This document shows, piece by piece, positions 41,873 to 51,371 of a DNA stretch of 64,000 bases. The DNA is from Arthrobacter sp. NIO-1057 (GTDB lineage Bacteria; Actinomycetota; Actinomycetes; Actinomycetales; Micrococcaceae). The DNA is taken from assembly GCF_900094805.1 (NCBI RefSeq), contig NZ_FMAT01000010.1:1-64000 (forward strand). The letters are read 5' to 3'. The translations under genes and the position numbers were made by a program. Every line of letters starts with the position of its first letter. Position 1 is the first letter of the stretch. The notes under the pieces are model-generated. The model had not been told where the DNA came from. It saw only the letters and a list, made by a program, of their open reading frames with translations, and did not search any database.

Positions 41873-43477
41873 ATGTCTTTGACTCCACCAATTACCCTGC
41901 ACAACCTTAGTTTCGAATGGCCTTCCGGGCAGCGCGCGCTCACTGACCTGGATGGCACTTTTCCTTCCGGACTCGTGGGCCTGACCGGTCGCAACGGGAG
42001 CGGAAAATCCACGCTACTGAAACTCATTGCCGGACGCTTAACACCAACAAGAGGCTCAGTCGAGGCCAGTGCCCCGATCGGCTACCTGCCACAAATGATC
42101 ACCTTGGAAAAGGACGCGACGGTGGCGCAGTTGCTGGGAGTCGACGCAGTCCTGACCGCGTTAAAAGCTATTGAGGCAGGCAGTGTCGAACCGGCTGATT
42201 TTGACGCGGTGGGTGATAACTGGGATGTAGAAGCACGCGTTGAGGCTGAACTGAACCGACTGGGCTTGGGACAGGTGAGCCTAGATCGCAAAGTTGGTTC
42301 GCTTTCCGGCGGAGAAGCGATGCTGTTGGCGGTTCTTGGACTGCGCCTGGCCGGTCATGAAATCACCCTGCTTGATGAGCCCACCAATAATTTGGATCAG
42401 CCCACACGAGCGTTGCTCTACGACCTGGTGAAATCGTGGAAGGGAACCCTGATAGTGGTCAGCCACGACCTTGAACTCTTAGAACTCATGGAACACACCG
42501 TTGAGCTGCATGCAGGGGAACTTCGCGTATTTGGCGGCCCATACAGCGCTTACCTTCAACAGTTAGATACCGAGCAACAGGCCGCCCAGCAGGCAGCCAA
42601 AACGGCTCAGGCTACTTTGAAGGTAGAGAAGCGTCAGCGCGTTGAGGCTGAAACGAGGTTGGCGCGCGCGAAGCGCAAAGGCCGGGCCGAGCAACTCGGG
42701 GGCAACATGCCTCGAATTCTCGCGAACTCACTCAAACAAAAAGCGGAGTCCAACGCCGGAAAGATGCGTTCCGGGTTGGATGGGAAGGTAGAAAGCGCGC
42801 AGGCGAAGGTTGATGCTGCGGATAAGAAAGTCCGAACAGTAGAGCACATCAATCTGGACTTGCCTGACCCGCAATTGCCTGCAGGTAAAAATGTCGCCAT
42901 CATTTCTTCGCAGACAACCCAGCAGATTATTCAGGGTCCTGAACGTGTGGGACTGATCGGACCTAATGGTTCGGGCAAGAGCACCCTGTTACGGCAGATG
43001 ATCTCCGGTGAGCCAACCCGTTCGGTGCTCAAGGGTGAAATCTATCTTGATCGGGTCGGTTTTTTGCCCCAACGTTTGGTTGGTCTGGATGATCAGGTCA
43101 GCGCCATGGACAATGTTGTTGCGGTCGCTCCTTCGGCAACCAGTGGGGAAATTCGCAATATGTTGGCCAGGCTTTTACTGCGTGGAGCCAGTGCGGATCG
43201 ACCTCTTAGTTCCCTCTCCGGTGGTGAGCGGTTCCGTGTTTATCTGGCCACCTTGTTGTTGGCCGAGCCTCCTGCGCAATTGCTCATCCTCGATGAGCCA
43301 ACCAACAATTTGGATATCGATAGTGTGCGCCAGCTTGCTGAAGCACTCCAGGCGTATCGTGGCGCGTTATTGGTAGTCAGCCACGACCAGAGGTTCCTAG
43401 AACAACTCAACCTTGACTATTATCTAGAAATTTCAGCGCAAGGAACCCTGACTAAGTCCTACCCCAACCCGGTTTGA
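41873..43477 (+). CDS. ABC-F family ATPase
   Basis: The 534-residue cytoplasmic protein has two ABC ATPase domains without membrane segments. Domain 1: GLTGRNGSGKSTLLK (Walker A), LSGGEAMLLAVLGLRL, LLDEPTNNLD. Linker of about 100 residues rich in Lys/Ala/Gln (coiled coil, TEQQAAQQAAKTAQATLKVEKRQRVEAE). Domain 2: GLIGPNGSGKSTLLRQM, LSGGERFRVYLATLLLAEPPAQLLILDEPTNNLD. ABC-F proteins act on the ribosome, either as translation factors or by displacing antibiotics. GGGAGG is 6 nt before the ATG at 41873. The long leader favours a resistance-type protein, but no specific class can be assigned. Confidence 0.92.
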   Translation: MSLTPPITLHNLSFEWPSGQRALTDLDGTFPSGLVGLTGRNGSGKSTLLKLIAGRLTPTRGSVEASAPIGYLPQMITLEKDATVAQLLGVDAVLTALKAIEAGSVEPADFDAVGDNWDVEARVEAELNRLGLGQVSLDRKVGSLSGGEAMLLAVLGLRLAGHEITLLDEPTNNLDQPTRALLYDLVKSWKGTLIVVSHDLELLELMEHTVELHAGELRVFGGPYSAYLQQLDTEQQAAQQAAKTAQATLKVEKRQRVEAETRLARAKRKGRAEQLGGNMPRILANSLKQKAESNAGKMRSGLDGKVESAQAKVDAADKKVRTVEHINLDLPDPQLPAGKNVAIISSQTTQQIIQGPERVGLIGPNGSGKSTLLRQMISGEPTRSVLKGEIYLDRVGFLPQRLVGLDDQVSAMDNVVAVAPSATSGEIRNMLARLLLRGASADRPLSSLSGGERFRVYLATLLLAEPPAQLLILDEPTNNLDIDSVRQLAEALQAYRGALLVVSHDQRFLEQLNLDYYLEISAQGTLTKSYPNPV

Positions 43478-43552
43478 TCACCGGCAGGCGGTGTGCTTCC
43501 GGTTTAGACTTGAGCAAAGCACACCGCCGCGGATCTCGAAAGCAAGTGGAAC

Positions 43553-43804
43553 ATGTCCTATCCCCAGCGCACCGTTGAAGTAGTAAAGACCGGTCTGGTT
43601 ATTGACCAGTCGGCGACCTTGCTCTGGAGCGACATCAAACGTGCATTCATTTACGAGACCGAATCTGAACAAGAAGTCCTCACCTGCGCAGAGTTCATGC
43701 TGGTTGAAGGCTACAGCGTAGAAATCAACAGCCAAATGCCCGGCTGGGACACCGCTCTTGAGCATCTGCCCCAGCGAATCAACAACCTCGTCGACGAACG
43801 CTAG
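43553..43804 (+). CDS. Small hypothetical protein
   Basis: The 83-residue product is not recognised. It is acidic, without membrane segment or cysteine motif (one Cys), and looks like a mixed alpha/beta domain (VEVVKTGLVIDQSATLLWSDIKRAFIYETESEQEVLTCAEFMLVEGYSVEIN). It lies 20 bp before the dienelactone hydrolase gene on the same strand and is probably co-transcribed. Ribosome site is weak (GTGGAAC). Confidence 0.55.
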   Translation: MSYPQRTVEVVKTGLVIDQSATLLWSDIKRAFIYETESEQEVLTCAEFMLVEGYSVEINSQMPGWDTALEHLPQRINNLVDER

Positions 43805-43824
43805 CGACCTCTAGGAGTACGCTC

Positions 43825-44415
43825 ATGGCCACCATCGTTTTGTTCCACCACGTCCAAGGTCTCACCCCAGGCGTCCAGGCAATGGCGGCAGAATTACGTG
43901 CCGCCGGGCATACCGTGCACACGCTGGACCTGTTTGCAGGAAAGCTTCCCAAAGATCTCGAGGCCGGCATTCGCATGGCTAACAAACTTGGCGAAGACAA
44001 GATCCAAGAACGCGTTGATAAGTTGTTTAGCAAACTGCCCGACGAGCTGGTCTACATTGGCACTTCGTGGGGTGCCGCATTAGCTCAACAGTGTGCGCAG
44101 CAGCGTGAAGGAACGGTGGCCGCCGTCTTGCTGGAATCATTTGTGGACTTGGACGCTGAATGGAGCTTCGGTCCGTGGCCAGAGAATGTTCCGGTACAGA
44201 TTCACGGCATGGACGAAGACCCTTTCTTTGCCAAGGAAGGCGACTTGGAAGCTGCGCAGAACTTCGTTGGAGGCGAAGGAAAAGACGTGGCTCAACTGTT
44301 CACCTATCCGGGAAACAAGCACCTGTTTACCGACAGCTCGTTGCGTTCCCATGACCCTGAAGCTCGCGCTTTGGTGATGGAGCGCGTGATTAAGTTCTTG
44401 GAACCGTACGTGTAA
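43825..44415 (+). CDS. Dienelactone hydrolase-family protein
   Basis: The 196-residue alpha/beta hydrolase starts MATIVLFHHVQGLTPGVQAMAAELRAAGHTVHTLDLFAGK, the family N-terminus. The nucleophile position in the elbow reads GTSWGA rather than the Cys of classical dienelactone hydrolases, giving a serine nucleophile; the catalytic His is in GNKHLFTD and the acid in IHGMDEDPFF. A general esterase role is more likely than chloroaromatic degradation since no such genes are nearby. GGAG precedes the ATG. The gene ends at a bidirectional terminator. Confidence 0.87.
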   Translation: MATIVLFHHVQGLTPGVQAMAAELRAAGHTVHTLDLFAGKLPKDLEAGIRMANKLGEDKIQERVDKLFSKLPDELVYIGTSWGAALAQQCAQQREGTVAAVLLESFVDLDAEWSFGPWPENVPVQIHGMDEDPFFAKEGDLEAAQNFVGGEGKDVAQLFTYPGNKHLFTDSSLRSHDPEARALVMERVIKFLEPYV

Positions 44416-44463
44416 CCTGTGTCGCGAGAACTGAACTTGCGAACTTCGCAGCAAACTAAAAAA

Positions 44464-44491
44464 CTGGATCCGACTCGAAAGTCGGATCCAG
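44464..44491. terminator. Bidirectional intrinsic terminator
   Basis: CTGGATCCGACT (44464-44475), loop CGAA, and its 12-base perfect complement (44480-44491), flanked by AAAAAA on the left and TCTTCTTTT on the right. It serves both the dienelactone hydrolase gene (+) and tRNA-Lys (-). Confidence 0.9.
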
Positions 44492-44502
44492 TCTTCTTTT
44501 GG

Positions 44503-44575
44503 TGCGCCCTGCGGGGATCGAACCCGCGACCAATGGATTAAAAGTCCAGTGCTCTACCAGCTGAGCTAAAGGCGC
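44503..44575 (-). tRNA. tRNA-Lys (anticodon TTT)
   Basis: The 73-nt minus-strand gene folds as a full cloverleaf: acceptor GCGCCTT/AGGGCGC, D-arm AGCTCAGCTGGTAGAGC, anticodon loop ACTTTTAAT with TTT, and T-arm GCGGGTTCGATCCCCGC. The discriminator is A and CCA is encoded next to it (44502-44500). A strong terminator follows. Confidence 0.97.
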
Positions 44576-44701
44576 ACGGCACAAGGCCAAAATCCATACT
44601 ACCTGATGGAAGCGCGTGAGTATTAATCGGCGGTGAGAGCGGGCCAAGCGACGCAAAATCCGTTAATGGAGCGCCAAGGTGCAGCGAGTATTCTTGAGCC
44701 C

Positions 44702-45367
44702 ATGAGAGGTGCACGCGCAGGATCAAAAGTTGCCCAGGTAGCGGGTTTTCGTCATCACAAACCACGCCCATTTGCTCCCGAAGAATTCGAGCCCTACGAA
44801 GGTGGGGCCGATCCAGCGCGCGTGTCTGAAGCCGCCCATCTTTCCGCTCAAGCCTTTGTACGTCGCGGCATTGAGAACAATGACCCAGAAGTCTCAAACC
44901 GACTGATCAAAGTCGCTGAGAGTGAAGGCTTAGAAGTTCTTGCCGAGTTATGGAGTGAAGCCCCGGCCCGCTCCCTACCTGGTGCGTTGTGGCGATTGTA
45001 TGCCGTTCGCGCTGCAACCATGAACAAACCGGAGATGCATTCGGCACGTTTCCAAGCTGGTGCTCACCGCGCGCAGGTAGAACGCATTGTTGCTGGCGTC
45101 GCCGAGCCACCCACGGCCGAAGAGCTCAAGAAGATGACCGATTCGATTCTTTCTGGCGCTTTTGACGGTGACTTTGCTCACGCGCTCGAACGCACCGCCG
45201 CCTATTGCCGGGTACTGGTTCTGGGGATGACCGAGCATGCAGACGCCGCCGATCTGTCCAATAGCGAGCGCGGTACCAAGCTCACCGGTCAGGCTCGCGC
45301 TCTAAGCAAAACTGCGGAGGACTTGGAAGCCTGCGCCCGCTTGTGGCGCCAAGACGCATTGGACTAA
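44702..45367 (+). CDS. Conserved actinobacterial hypothetical protein
   Basis: The 221-residue product from the ATG at 44702 is not assigned to a named family with confidence. It has a basic N-terminus (MRGARAGSKVAQVAGFRHHKPRPFAPEEFEPYEGGADPARVSEAAH) and is then all-helical (ARSLPGALWRLYAVRAATMNKPEMHSARFQAGAHRAQVERIVAGVAEPPTAEELKKMTDSIL), without membrane segments. Single gene between tRNA-Lys and an MFS gene on the same strand. Good codon use supports it being real. Confidence 0.65.
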   Translation: MRGARAGSKVAQVAGFRHHKPRPFAPEEFEPYEGGADPARVSEAAHLSAQAFVRRGIENNDPEVSNRLIKVAESEGLEVLAELWSEAPARSLPGALWRLYAVRAATMNKPEMHSARFQAGAHRAQVERIVAGVAEPPTAEELKKMTDSILSGAFDGDFAHALERTAAYCRVLVLGMTEHADAADLSNSERGTKLTGQARALSKTAEDLEACARLWRQDALD

Positions 45368-45422
45368 AAACCACGTCACAGTCCTAGGATGGGTGAGGAA
45401 CTAATCCCATATATTTAGGCAG

Positions 45423-46640
45423 GTGCGTGTGGGCGCTGGATCAAAAGCGGATTCTTCGGGGATTATGCGGTGGTTATTGATTCTCATCGCCACGGGACTA
45501 CTCTCCCAAGCAGCACTTAACCTCATCCGCCCGGTCACCACCTACAAACTCATTTCCTTTGGTTCAGGCTCCTTCACCGTTGGTGCGGTGACCGCGGCCT
45601 ACGCCATTTTGCCGTTGTTTACCGCCATGATGTTGGGGCGGGTCAGTTCACGCATCCGCCGTATCCGCTTCCTCATGGTCGCCGGCGTCATGCTGATTGC
45701 CGTGGGTGGATTAGGCATTGCACTCTCACCCAACGCGGTCACCGTGGCCTTGGCCAGCGCGGTATTGGGTCTGGGGCATCTAATGTTCACCATCGGTGGG
45801 CAATCATCCATTGCCCGATACTTCCCGGATAGTGATCTCGATAAGGGCTTCGGATGGTTTACCGCCGCCTATGCGGCCGGGCAGTTTATTGGCCCACTGA
45901 TCGCCGGGTTGGTGTTGGGCACCGGGACCGATGCGCACTCGGCGCAACGAATTTCGGATATTGGGCGGGCCCTGTGGATCGGTGTGGGTTGTTCACTCAT
46001 CGCCGTCCCCTTCTTATTACCTAGCTGGCAGCCACGTACTACCAAGAGCGTGGCCTCAGCGCCGGCCGCGCGCTCCACGGCATCGATTGGTTCGATCCTG
46101 CGGGTCAAAGGCATGCTCTCGCACATGTTTGCGTCACTGACTTTATTGTCGATGTTGGACATCCTGACCGCCTTCCTGCCACTGGTTGCCGAGAAACATG
46201 ACGTCACACCAGCAGCAGTTGGTGTGCTTTTGGCCATTCGCGGTTGCGCGTCGGTGGTCTCCAGATTGTTCATTCCCAAGCTCTCCTCGCACTTTGATCG
46301 GCGACAAATGCTGGTGGCGAGCTTGTACATTTCGGGTGTAGCCATCGCTCTAGCCCCGATATTTATCGATGTGCTGTGGGTCGCCGGGCTGTCATTGCTC
46401 ATCGGTGGGTTCTTCTTGGGACTGGGACAGCCGATGACGATGACAATGATTTCCACCTCCGTGCCCACCGTGGATCGCGGTTCAGCATTGGCGGTGCGAC
46501 TGATGGGAAACCGGCTCGGACAAGTAGCTTTGCCGGTGATTTCAAGTTCGGTGGCTGCCGGTTTGGGGCCTGCTGGCGCCATTTGGTTCTGTTGCGCGCT
46601 GTTGTGCCTCAGTGGCGCGGAGAAGAATCTGCGGCGTTAG
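45423..46640 (+). CDS. MFS transporter
   Basis: The 405-residue membrane protein has about twelve hydrophobic segments and the loop 2-3 motif in a degenerate form (ILPLFTAMMLGRVSSRIRRIRFL). Other visible features are GGQSSIARYFPDSDLDKGFGWFTAAYAAGQFIGPLIAGLVLG and a central basic loop near residue 200. It belongs to the drug/metabolite efflux type of MFS; substrate unknown. Start is GTG at 45423; a second GTG 6 nt later is equally possible. Confidence 0.85.
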   Translation: MRVGAGSKADSSGIMRWLLILIATGLLSQAALNLIRPVTTYKLISFGSGSFTVGAVTAAYAILPLFTAMMLGRVSSRIRRIRFLMVAGVMLIAVGGLGIALSPNAVTVALASAVLGLGHLMFTIGGQSSIARYFPDSDLDKGFGWFTAAYAAGQFIGPLIAGLVLGTGTDAHSAQRISDIGRALWIGVGCSLIAVPFLLPSWQPRTTKSVASAPAARSTASIGSILRVKGMLSHMFASLTLLSMLDILTAFLPLVAEKHDVTPAAVGVLLAIRGCASVVSRLFIPKLSSHFDRRQMLVASLYISGVAIALAPIFIDVLWVAGLSLLIGGFFLGLGQPMTMTMISTSVPTVDRGSALAVRLMGNRLGQVALPVISSSVAAGLGPAGAIWFCCALLCLSGAEKNLRR

Positions 46641-46879
46641 CGTGAGAAAACGCACGCGTCGTGCGCTGTGGTTGACAGCAGGGGCATGGGGCGAGAAAAC
46701 TAGATAACGGTGTCGGGCCGCTGGTAACCCCGGGCTCCAAAATTCTGCCGCTTCGAGCGGCCTTCCGCCGAGAGGCGTTCCCGGTCCGACATCATCAATA
46801 CCCCGGCGTTAACTTCCACGTCGTAAACTGTTCTCCAGTTGGTACCAACAGCAGTCGATCCGAATGGTGCGCCCAAAAA

Positions 46880-47494
46880 GTGAAGTTCCAGGTCTTTCCT
46901 TCCGCCTCGCGTGGCATTGAGCTACTCCGCTCGCTGACCACCACGATTCGTGGTTCAGTTGAGAGCGTGGCCGAAATGATCGGCAGCCCGAGTACACGTA
47001 CCGAGCGACTGCGCGATTTGGCCAGCGCCGAAGCCGAAGCCTCTGATTTATTGCACGCGGTACTGACCCACTTGCGTACCAGCTATATCAGCCCGTTGCC
47101 CCGCGAGGACATGTATGCGCTCTCCCGCTTCTTGCACGCGACCATGGAGCATTTGCGCGGTACCGGCGAGCTGATCATGACCGTTGGTTCCACTCCCCTT
47201 TCGGAACGCTCCTCCGAGCAGTTGGAGCTAGTCTCACAACTTGCCGAGCTGGCCTCCGATGCGGTGCAACGCCTGAACAACCTTGATGACTTGGAAGATC
47301 ACTGGATGCAGATGCTGCAATTTTCCAAGCGTGCAGCACGGACCCATCTGGTGTGGGGCAATGAGATCGCAAACTTTTCCAAGGCCAGCACCATCCATCG
47401 GCACCAGCAGGTTGCCGACCAATTGATGCTCACCGTTAATACCCTGCGCCAATTCGCTGACCACCTCGGTCGCGTCTTGGTCAAGGAGTCCTAA
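46880..47494 (+). CDS. DUF47/PhoU-like phosphate transport regulator
   Basis: The 204-residue all-helical cytoplasmic protein starts at GTG and has the DUF47 organisation (KFQVFPSASRGIELLRSLTTTIRGSVESVAEM ... LLHAVLTHLRTSYISPLPREDMYALSRFLHATMEHLRGTGELI), with acidic helices that bind metals in PhoU relatives. It directly precedes the PiT permease gene by 5 bp, the usual partner, and is thought to modulate it. Upstream (46808-46836) there are two PHO-box-like heptamers 22 bp apart (GTTAACT, GTTCTCC), weaker than those at pstS. Confidence 0.87.
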   Translation: MKFQVFPSASRGIELLRSLTTTIRGSVESVAEMIGSPSTRTERLRDLASAEAEASDLLHAVLTHLRTSYISPLPREDMYALSRFLHATMEHLRGTGELIMTVGSTPLSERSSEQLELVSQLAELASDAVQRLNNLDDLEDHWMQMLQFSKRAARTHLVWGNEIANFSKASTIHRHQQVADQLMLTVNTLRQFADHLGRVLVKES

Positions 47495-47499
47495 TACCC

Positions 47500-48528
47500 A
47501 TGACCCTCATTTCGGTCCTCACTGCGATTGCCGTGGTCTTGACCCTGGCTTACGGCACGCTCAATGGTATGCGTGACGCTTCCACAGCGGTGGCGGCATC
47601 GGTCAGGACCCGAGCGTTGCGACCGGCCATTGCGGTGTCGGTGGCGGCTTTTTTCGCTTTCCTTGGCACCATGGCGACCTCGGGTTTGAGTGTGGCCTTG
47701 GTGCAGGAGCTGAACTTCAATGTACCCTCTGGGGTCCTGGGCCTGAAACTGCTGATCTGTAGCCTGCTGGTGGCCGGCATTTGGGGTATTTACTGTTGGT
47801 GGCGTGGTCTGCCGATTAGTTCCACCCATGCGCTGCTTTCCGCGGTGGTTGGTGGTAGTGGCGCTTCGGCCTTGATGGGCGATGAGTCGATCAGCGACGC
47901 GTGGGGATTGTTGCTCTCCTCGGTGATTCTTCCGATGGTGCTCGCCTCGGTCATTGCCTATGTGCTCTCCTACTTGCTGGTCATTCCGGCGACCAGAATG
48001 CTGCGGCACAACACTTCTCGGTCGGTTAATGAAGGTTCACGTGCCGGGCAGGCCATGGCCGCCGGAGCGGTGGCCCTGGGACTAGGGCTGCAGGATGGTC
48101 AGCGTACCGGTGCGCTACTGAGTTTGGTGCTCATTACCGGGCACATGATCGATCCGGGACCGCTGACCCTAGCCATCCAACTCTCGGCTGCGTCTGCCTT
48201 GAGTTTTGGAGTGCTACTGGGCGGTTGGCGGATCACCTACACGCTGGGCCGTCGCCTAGTGAACTTTGATCCCTTGCGCGGCATGATTGCCCAGGGTGTG
48301 GCTGCTGGCATGCTTTTTGTTGGTTCCCTGGTATTGCACCTGCCACTATCAACCACGCAGTCGGTAACCAGTGGCATTGTCGGCGCAGGTCATAATCAAG
48401 CCTTTGAGTCGGTAGTGTGGCGCAACGTGTTCCGTGTGGTGCGGCATTGGCTTTTGACTCCCGTGGCCTGCATGGCTGGTGGCGCAATCTTGACCTTGGC
48501 GGTCAGGCCTCTCTTCCTTGCTGGCTAG
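47500..48528 (+). CDS. pitA: PiT-family inorganic phosphate permease
   Basis: The 342-residue membrane protein has about ten hydrophobic segments and the inverted repeat of the PiT family: LAYGTLNGMRDASTAVAASVRTRALRP in the first half and LPLSTTQSVTSGIVGAG with WWRGLPISSTHALLSAVVGG elsewhere. The N-terminal signature is altered, with DAST where most relatives have DAAN/DTAN. It is translated with the DUF47 gene upstream, and its stop overlaps that of the convergent HTH gene through a shared CTAG. Expected role: low-affinity phosphate (metal-phosphate) uptake coupled to protons. Confidence 0.87.
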   Translation: MTLISVLTAIAVVLTLAYGTLNGMRDASTAVAASVRTRALRPAIAVSVAAFFAFLGTMATSGLSVALVQELNFNVPSGVLGLKLLICSLLVAGIWGIYCWWRGLPISSTHALLSAVVGGSGASALMGDESISDAWGLLLSSVILPMVLASVIAYVLSYLLVIPATRMLRHNTSRSVNEGSRAGQAMAAGAVALGLGLQDGQRTGALLSLVLITGHMIDPGPLTLAIQLSAASALSFGVLLGGWRITYTLGRRLVNFDPLRGMIAQGVAAGMLFVGSLVLHLPLSTTQSVTSGIVGAGHNQAFESVVWRNVFRVVRHWLLTPVACMAGGAILTLAVRPLFLAG

Positions 48529-48722
48529 TCCTGCTCAGGAATGAAGAGGTCTTCAATCCGGCAGGCAAACAGCGCAGCAAGCTTGAACGCCAGTGGCAGG
48601 GACGGGTCATAACGCCCCTTTTCTAGGGAAATGATGGTCTGCCGGGAAACGCCGAGCTCATCGGCCAAGGCCTGCTGGGAGTATCCGAGTTCCTTGCGAT
48701 ACTCGCTGAGGTTATTCTCCAT
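48525..48722 (-). CDS. XRE-family helix-turn-helix regulator (YozG-like)
   Basis: A 65-residue single-domain DNA-binding protein with the HTH_3 pattern LSEYRKELGYSQQALADELGVSRQTIISLEKGRYDPSLPLAFKLAALFACRIEDLFIPEQ. Its ATG overlaps the stop of the upstream membrane-protein gene (TAATG). Such HTH plus small membrane protein pairs are common in Gram-positives and usually autoregulated. Confidence 0.9.
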   Translation of the reverse strand: MENNLSEYRKELGYSQQALADELGVSRQTIISLEKGRYDPSLPLAFKLAALFACRIEDLFIPEQD

Positions 48723-49186
48723 TAGCTCTGTGCCCGTTTGATGAACAGGTAACGTAGCGCAAAATCCGCCAGAACGACCAGCAGAATGCCCACTAGGGTC
48801 AGCCCCAGTGAAACGCTGACCTGAACGAAGGAAAATAACGCTGCTCCCAGGCCACAGATAATCAGCAGATCTTGGAAAACACCGATGGCCGCTTTGTCAT
48901 ACCACTGGCTCTCCACCGATATTTCCGGGTTCTTCGTGGCGCCTTTCAAGCTGTCACGATCCACCAAGAGGGCCCAGCAGGCCGCGCTGAGCACTGGTAG
49001 CAGGCAGGCGCTCATGATGGTTGCCACCAGGGTGAACTGCTCTGAGGCGTTGAGTCGAGCGAAGAGTAGGCCCGCGATAACGGAGAGTACTAGGCCGATG
49101 CCTAGGCTGGTACTGATCAAGGTGGCCGAGCTACCGCCAAAGCGAGAGATGCCCCACCGGGTTTTGGGTGATGCCTTTGTTGTCAT
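48722..49186 (-). CDS. Four-segment membrane protein paired with HTH regulator
   Basis: The 154-residue protein from the ATG at 49186 (AGGAG 8 nt before it) has four hydrophobic segments (about 20-43, 50-72, 100-120 and 122-145) joined by a hydrophilic loop (DRDSLKGATKNPEISVESQWYDKA). No family name is certain; the arrangement resembles DUF2975/DUF2178-type membrane partners of YozG-like regulators. Translation of the downstream HTH gene is coupled to it. Confidence 0.7.
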   Translation of the reverse strand: MTTKASPKTRWGISRFGGSSATLISTSLGIGLVLSVIAGLLFARLNASEQFTLVATIMSACLLPVLSAACWALLVDRDSLKGATKNPEISVESQWYDKAAIGVFQDLLIICGLGAALFSFVQVSVSLGLTLVGILLVVLADFALRYLFIKRAQS

Positions 49187-49287
49187 GGTGTCCGCTCCTT
49201 GGGATTGGTCTTTACACCACCCTAATGACAAGCACCCTTTACAGTCAAGCGTGCTTTACATACCCGTTTAGAGGCACAGCTTAAAAA

Positions 49288-49318
49288 CCAGCGGCGCACT
49301 AACATAGTGCGCCGCTGG
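49288..49318 (-). terminator. Intrinsic terminator of the pst operon
   Basis: Perfect 14-bp stem CCAGCGGCGCACTA (49288-49301) with 49305-49318 and a 3-nt loop; on the minus strand it is followed by TTTTT. It lies 83 bp beyond the pstB stop. Weaker hairpins lie between it and pstB. Confidence 0.88.
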
Positions 49319-49400
49319 TGGTGATCCCCTCCAGGATCCCCGGAAGACCCCCCTTCCGGTTCGTCTATCGCCAACTCAAAGGTGGCGATATCCGAAATCT

Positions 49401-50180
<780 letters not shown>

Positions 50181-50228
50181 GATTTATCCTTGAAAAAAAT
50201 TTAGGTGGGTCAGGGACGGAGCCTTAGC

Positions 50229-51371
50229 TCAACGACCCTTCTTAGGAGCGAAGATCGAAGCGACCAGGCGGGCGATCAGGTTCAGTGCCATCACCATCAG
50301 GATCAGCAGCAGGGCTGCTGCCCAGGCACGCTGTACCGATGGGTCAACGTTGGTCGGGCTGGTCGGGGTCAGGATCTGGTAGTAGATGAAGGTCGGCAAC
50401 GTGGACATCCAGTTGGCGAAGACATTCAGGTTGATGTTGCTTGCGATACCGGCGGTGACCAGGATCGGAGCAGTCTCACCAATCACGCGGGCGATAGCCA
50501 GGGTGACACCCGAGGCGATACCGGAGATCGCGGTTGGGATGACCACCTTCAAGATGGTGCGCCAGCGGCGCACGCCCAGTGCGAAGGAGGCTTCACGCAG
50601 TTCGTTCGGGACGATCTTGAGCATTTCCTCGGTGGAGCGAACCACTGTCGGGATCATCAGCACGCTCAAGGCCACCGCGGCGACAATACCCATGCGGGCG
50701 TTGGGGCCGAGGATGATGCCGAACAGTGCGGCTGCGAACAGACCGGCCACGATCGAAGGGATACCGGTCATCACGTCGACGAAGAAGGTGATGGCCTTGG
50801 ACAGGGCCTTACCCTGACCGTATTCGACCAGGTACACCGCGGTGAGCATGCCCACCGGAACTGAGATCAAGGTGGCCCAGAGGGTGATCAGCAAGGTACC
50901 CATCACCGCGTGGTAGGCGCCGCCGATTACTGGCTCGCCGTTGGCTACGGTCTGGTTATCAACCGCACCGGTCACACCGTTCATCGAGCTGAACAGGAAG
51001 TGGCTGTTGATACCCGGCAGGCCCTTCTGGAGCACCGTGTAGAGTACCGAAGCCAGTGGGATCAGGGCGACAATGAAGGCCGCGTAGATCAGGTAGGTCC
51101 ACATGGCGTTCTTACCGCGACGCTTGCCTTCGACCACGGTGGTGATGACCGAGGCGGCGATCAGGAAGATGATGGCCGAGTAGATGGCGAAGCTGGCAAC
51201 GTTGAAGCCGGTCAGCGTGGAAGCAGCAGCACCGAGCACGATGGAGCCGGCAGCAATAGCCCAGATGGCCCACTTTGGTAGTTTGCCCTTGGCCAAGGAA
51301 TTGCGCTTACGCACTGGTGGTGCGGAATTGCCGTTGGCCTTATTGTTCAGGTTAGTTGTGGTGGCACTCAT
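50229..51371 (-). CDS. pstA: Phosphate ABC transporter permease PstA
   Basis: The 380-residue permease has a long N-terminal extension with two hydrophobic segments before the usual six-segment core. The core has the binding-protein-dependent permease loop EEMLKIVPNELREASFALGVRRWRTILKVVIPTAISGIASG (EAA motif) and MTGIPSIVAGLFAAALFG. Its ATG overlaps the pstC stop by one base, showing coupling; the two permeases form a heterodimer. Confidence 0.95.
   Translation of the reverse strand: MSATTTNLNNKANGNSAPPVRKRNSLAKGKLPKWAIWAIAAGSIVLGAAASTLTGFNVASFAIYSAIIFLIAASVITTVVEGKRRGKNAMWTYLIYAAFIVALIPLASVLYTVLQKGLPGINSHFLFSSMNGVTGAVDNQTVANGEPVIGGAYHAVMGTLLITLWATLISVPVGMLTAVYLVEYGQGKALSKAITFFVDVMTGIPSIVAGLFAAALFGIILGPNARMGIVAAVALSVLMIPTVVRSTEEMLKIVPNELREASFALGVRRWRTILKVVIPTAISGIASGVTLAIARVIGETAPILVTAGIASNINLNVFANWMSTLPTFIYYQILTPTSPTNVDPSVQRAWAAALLLILMVMALNLIARLVASIFAPKKGR

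Noticed and set aside
46808-46836. PHO-box-like heptamers before the DUF47/PiT genes as a separate regulatory feature
   Set aside because: GTTAACT and GTTCTCC match the consensus only partly and the middle unit is missing; mentioned as a hint only.
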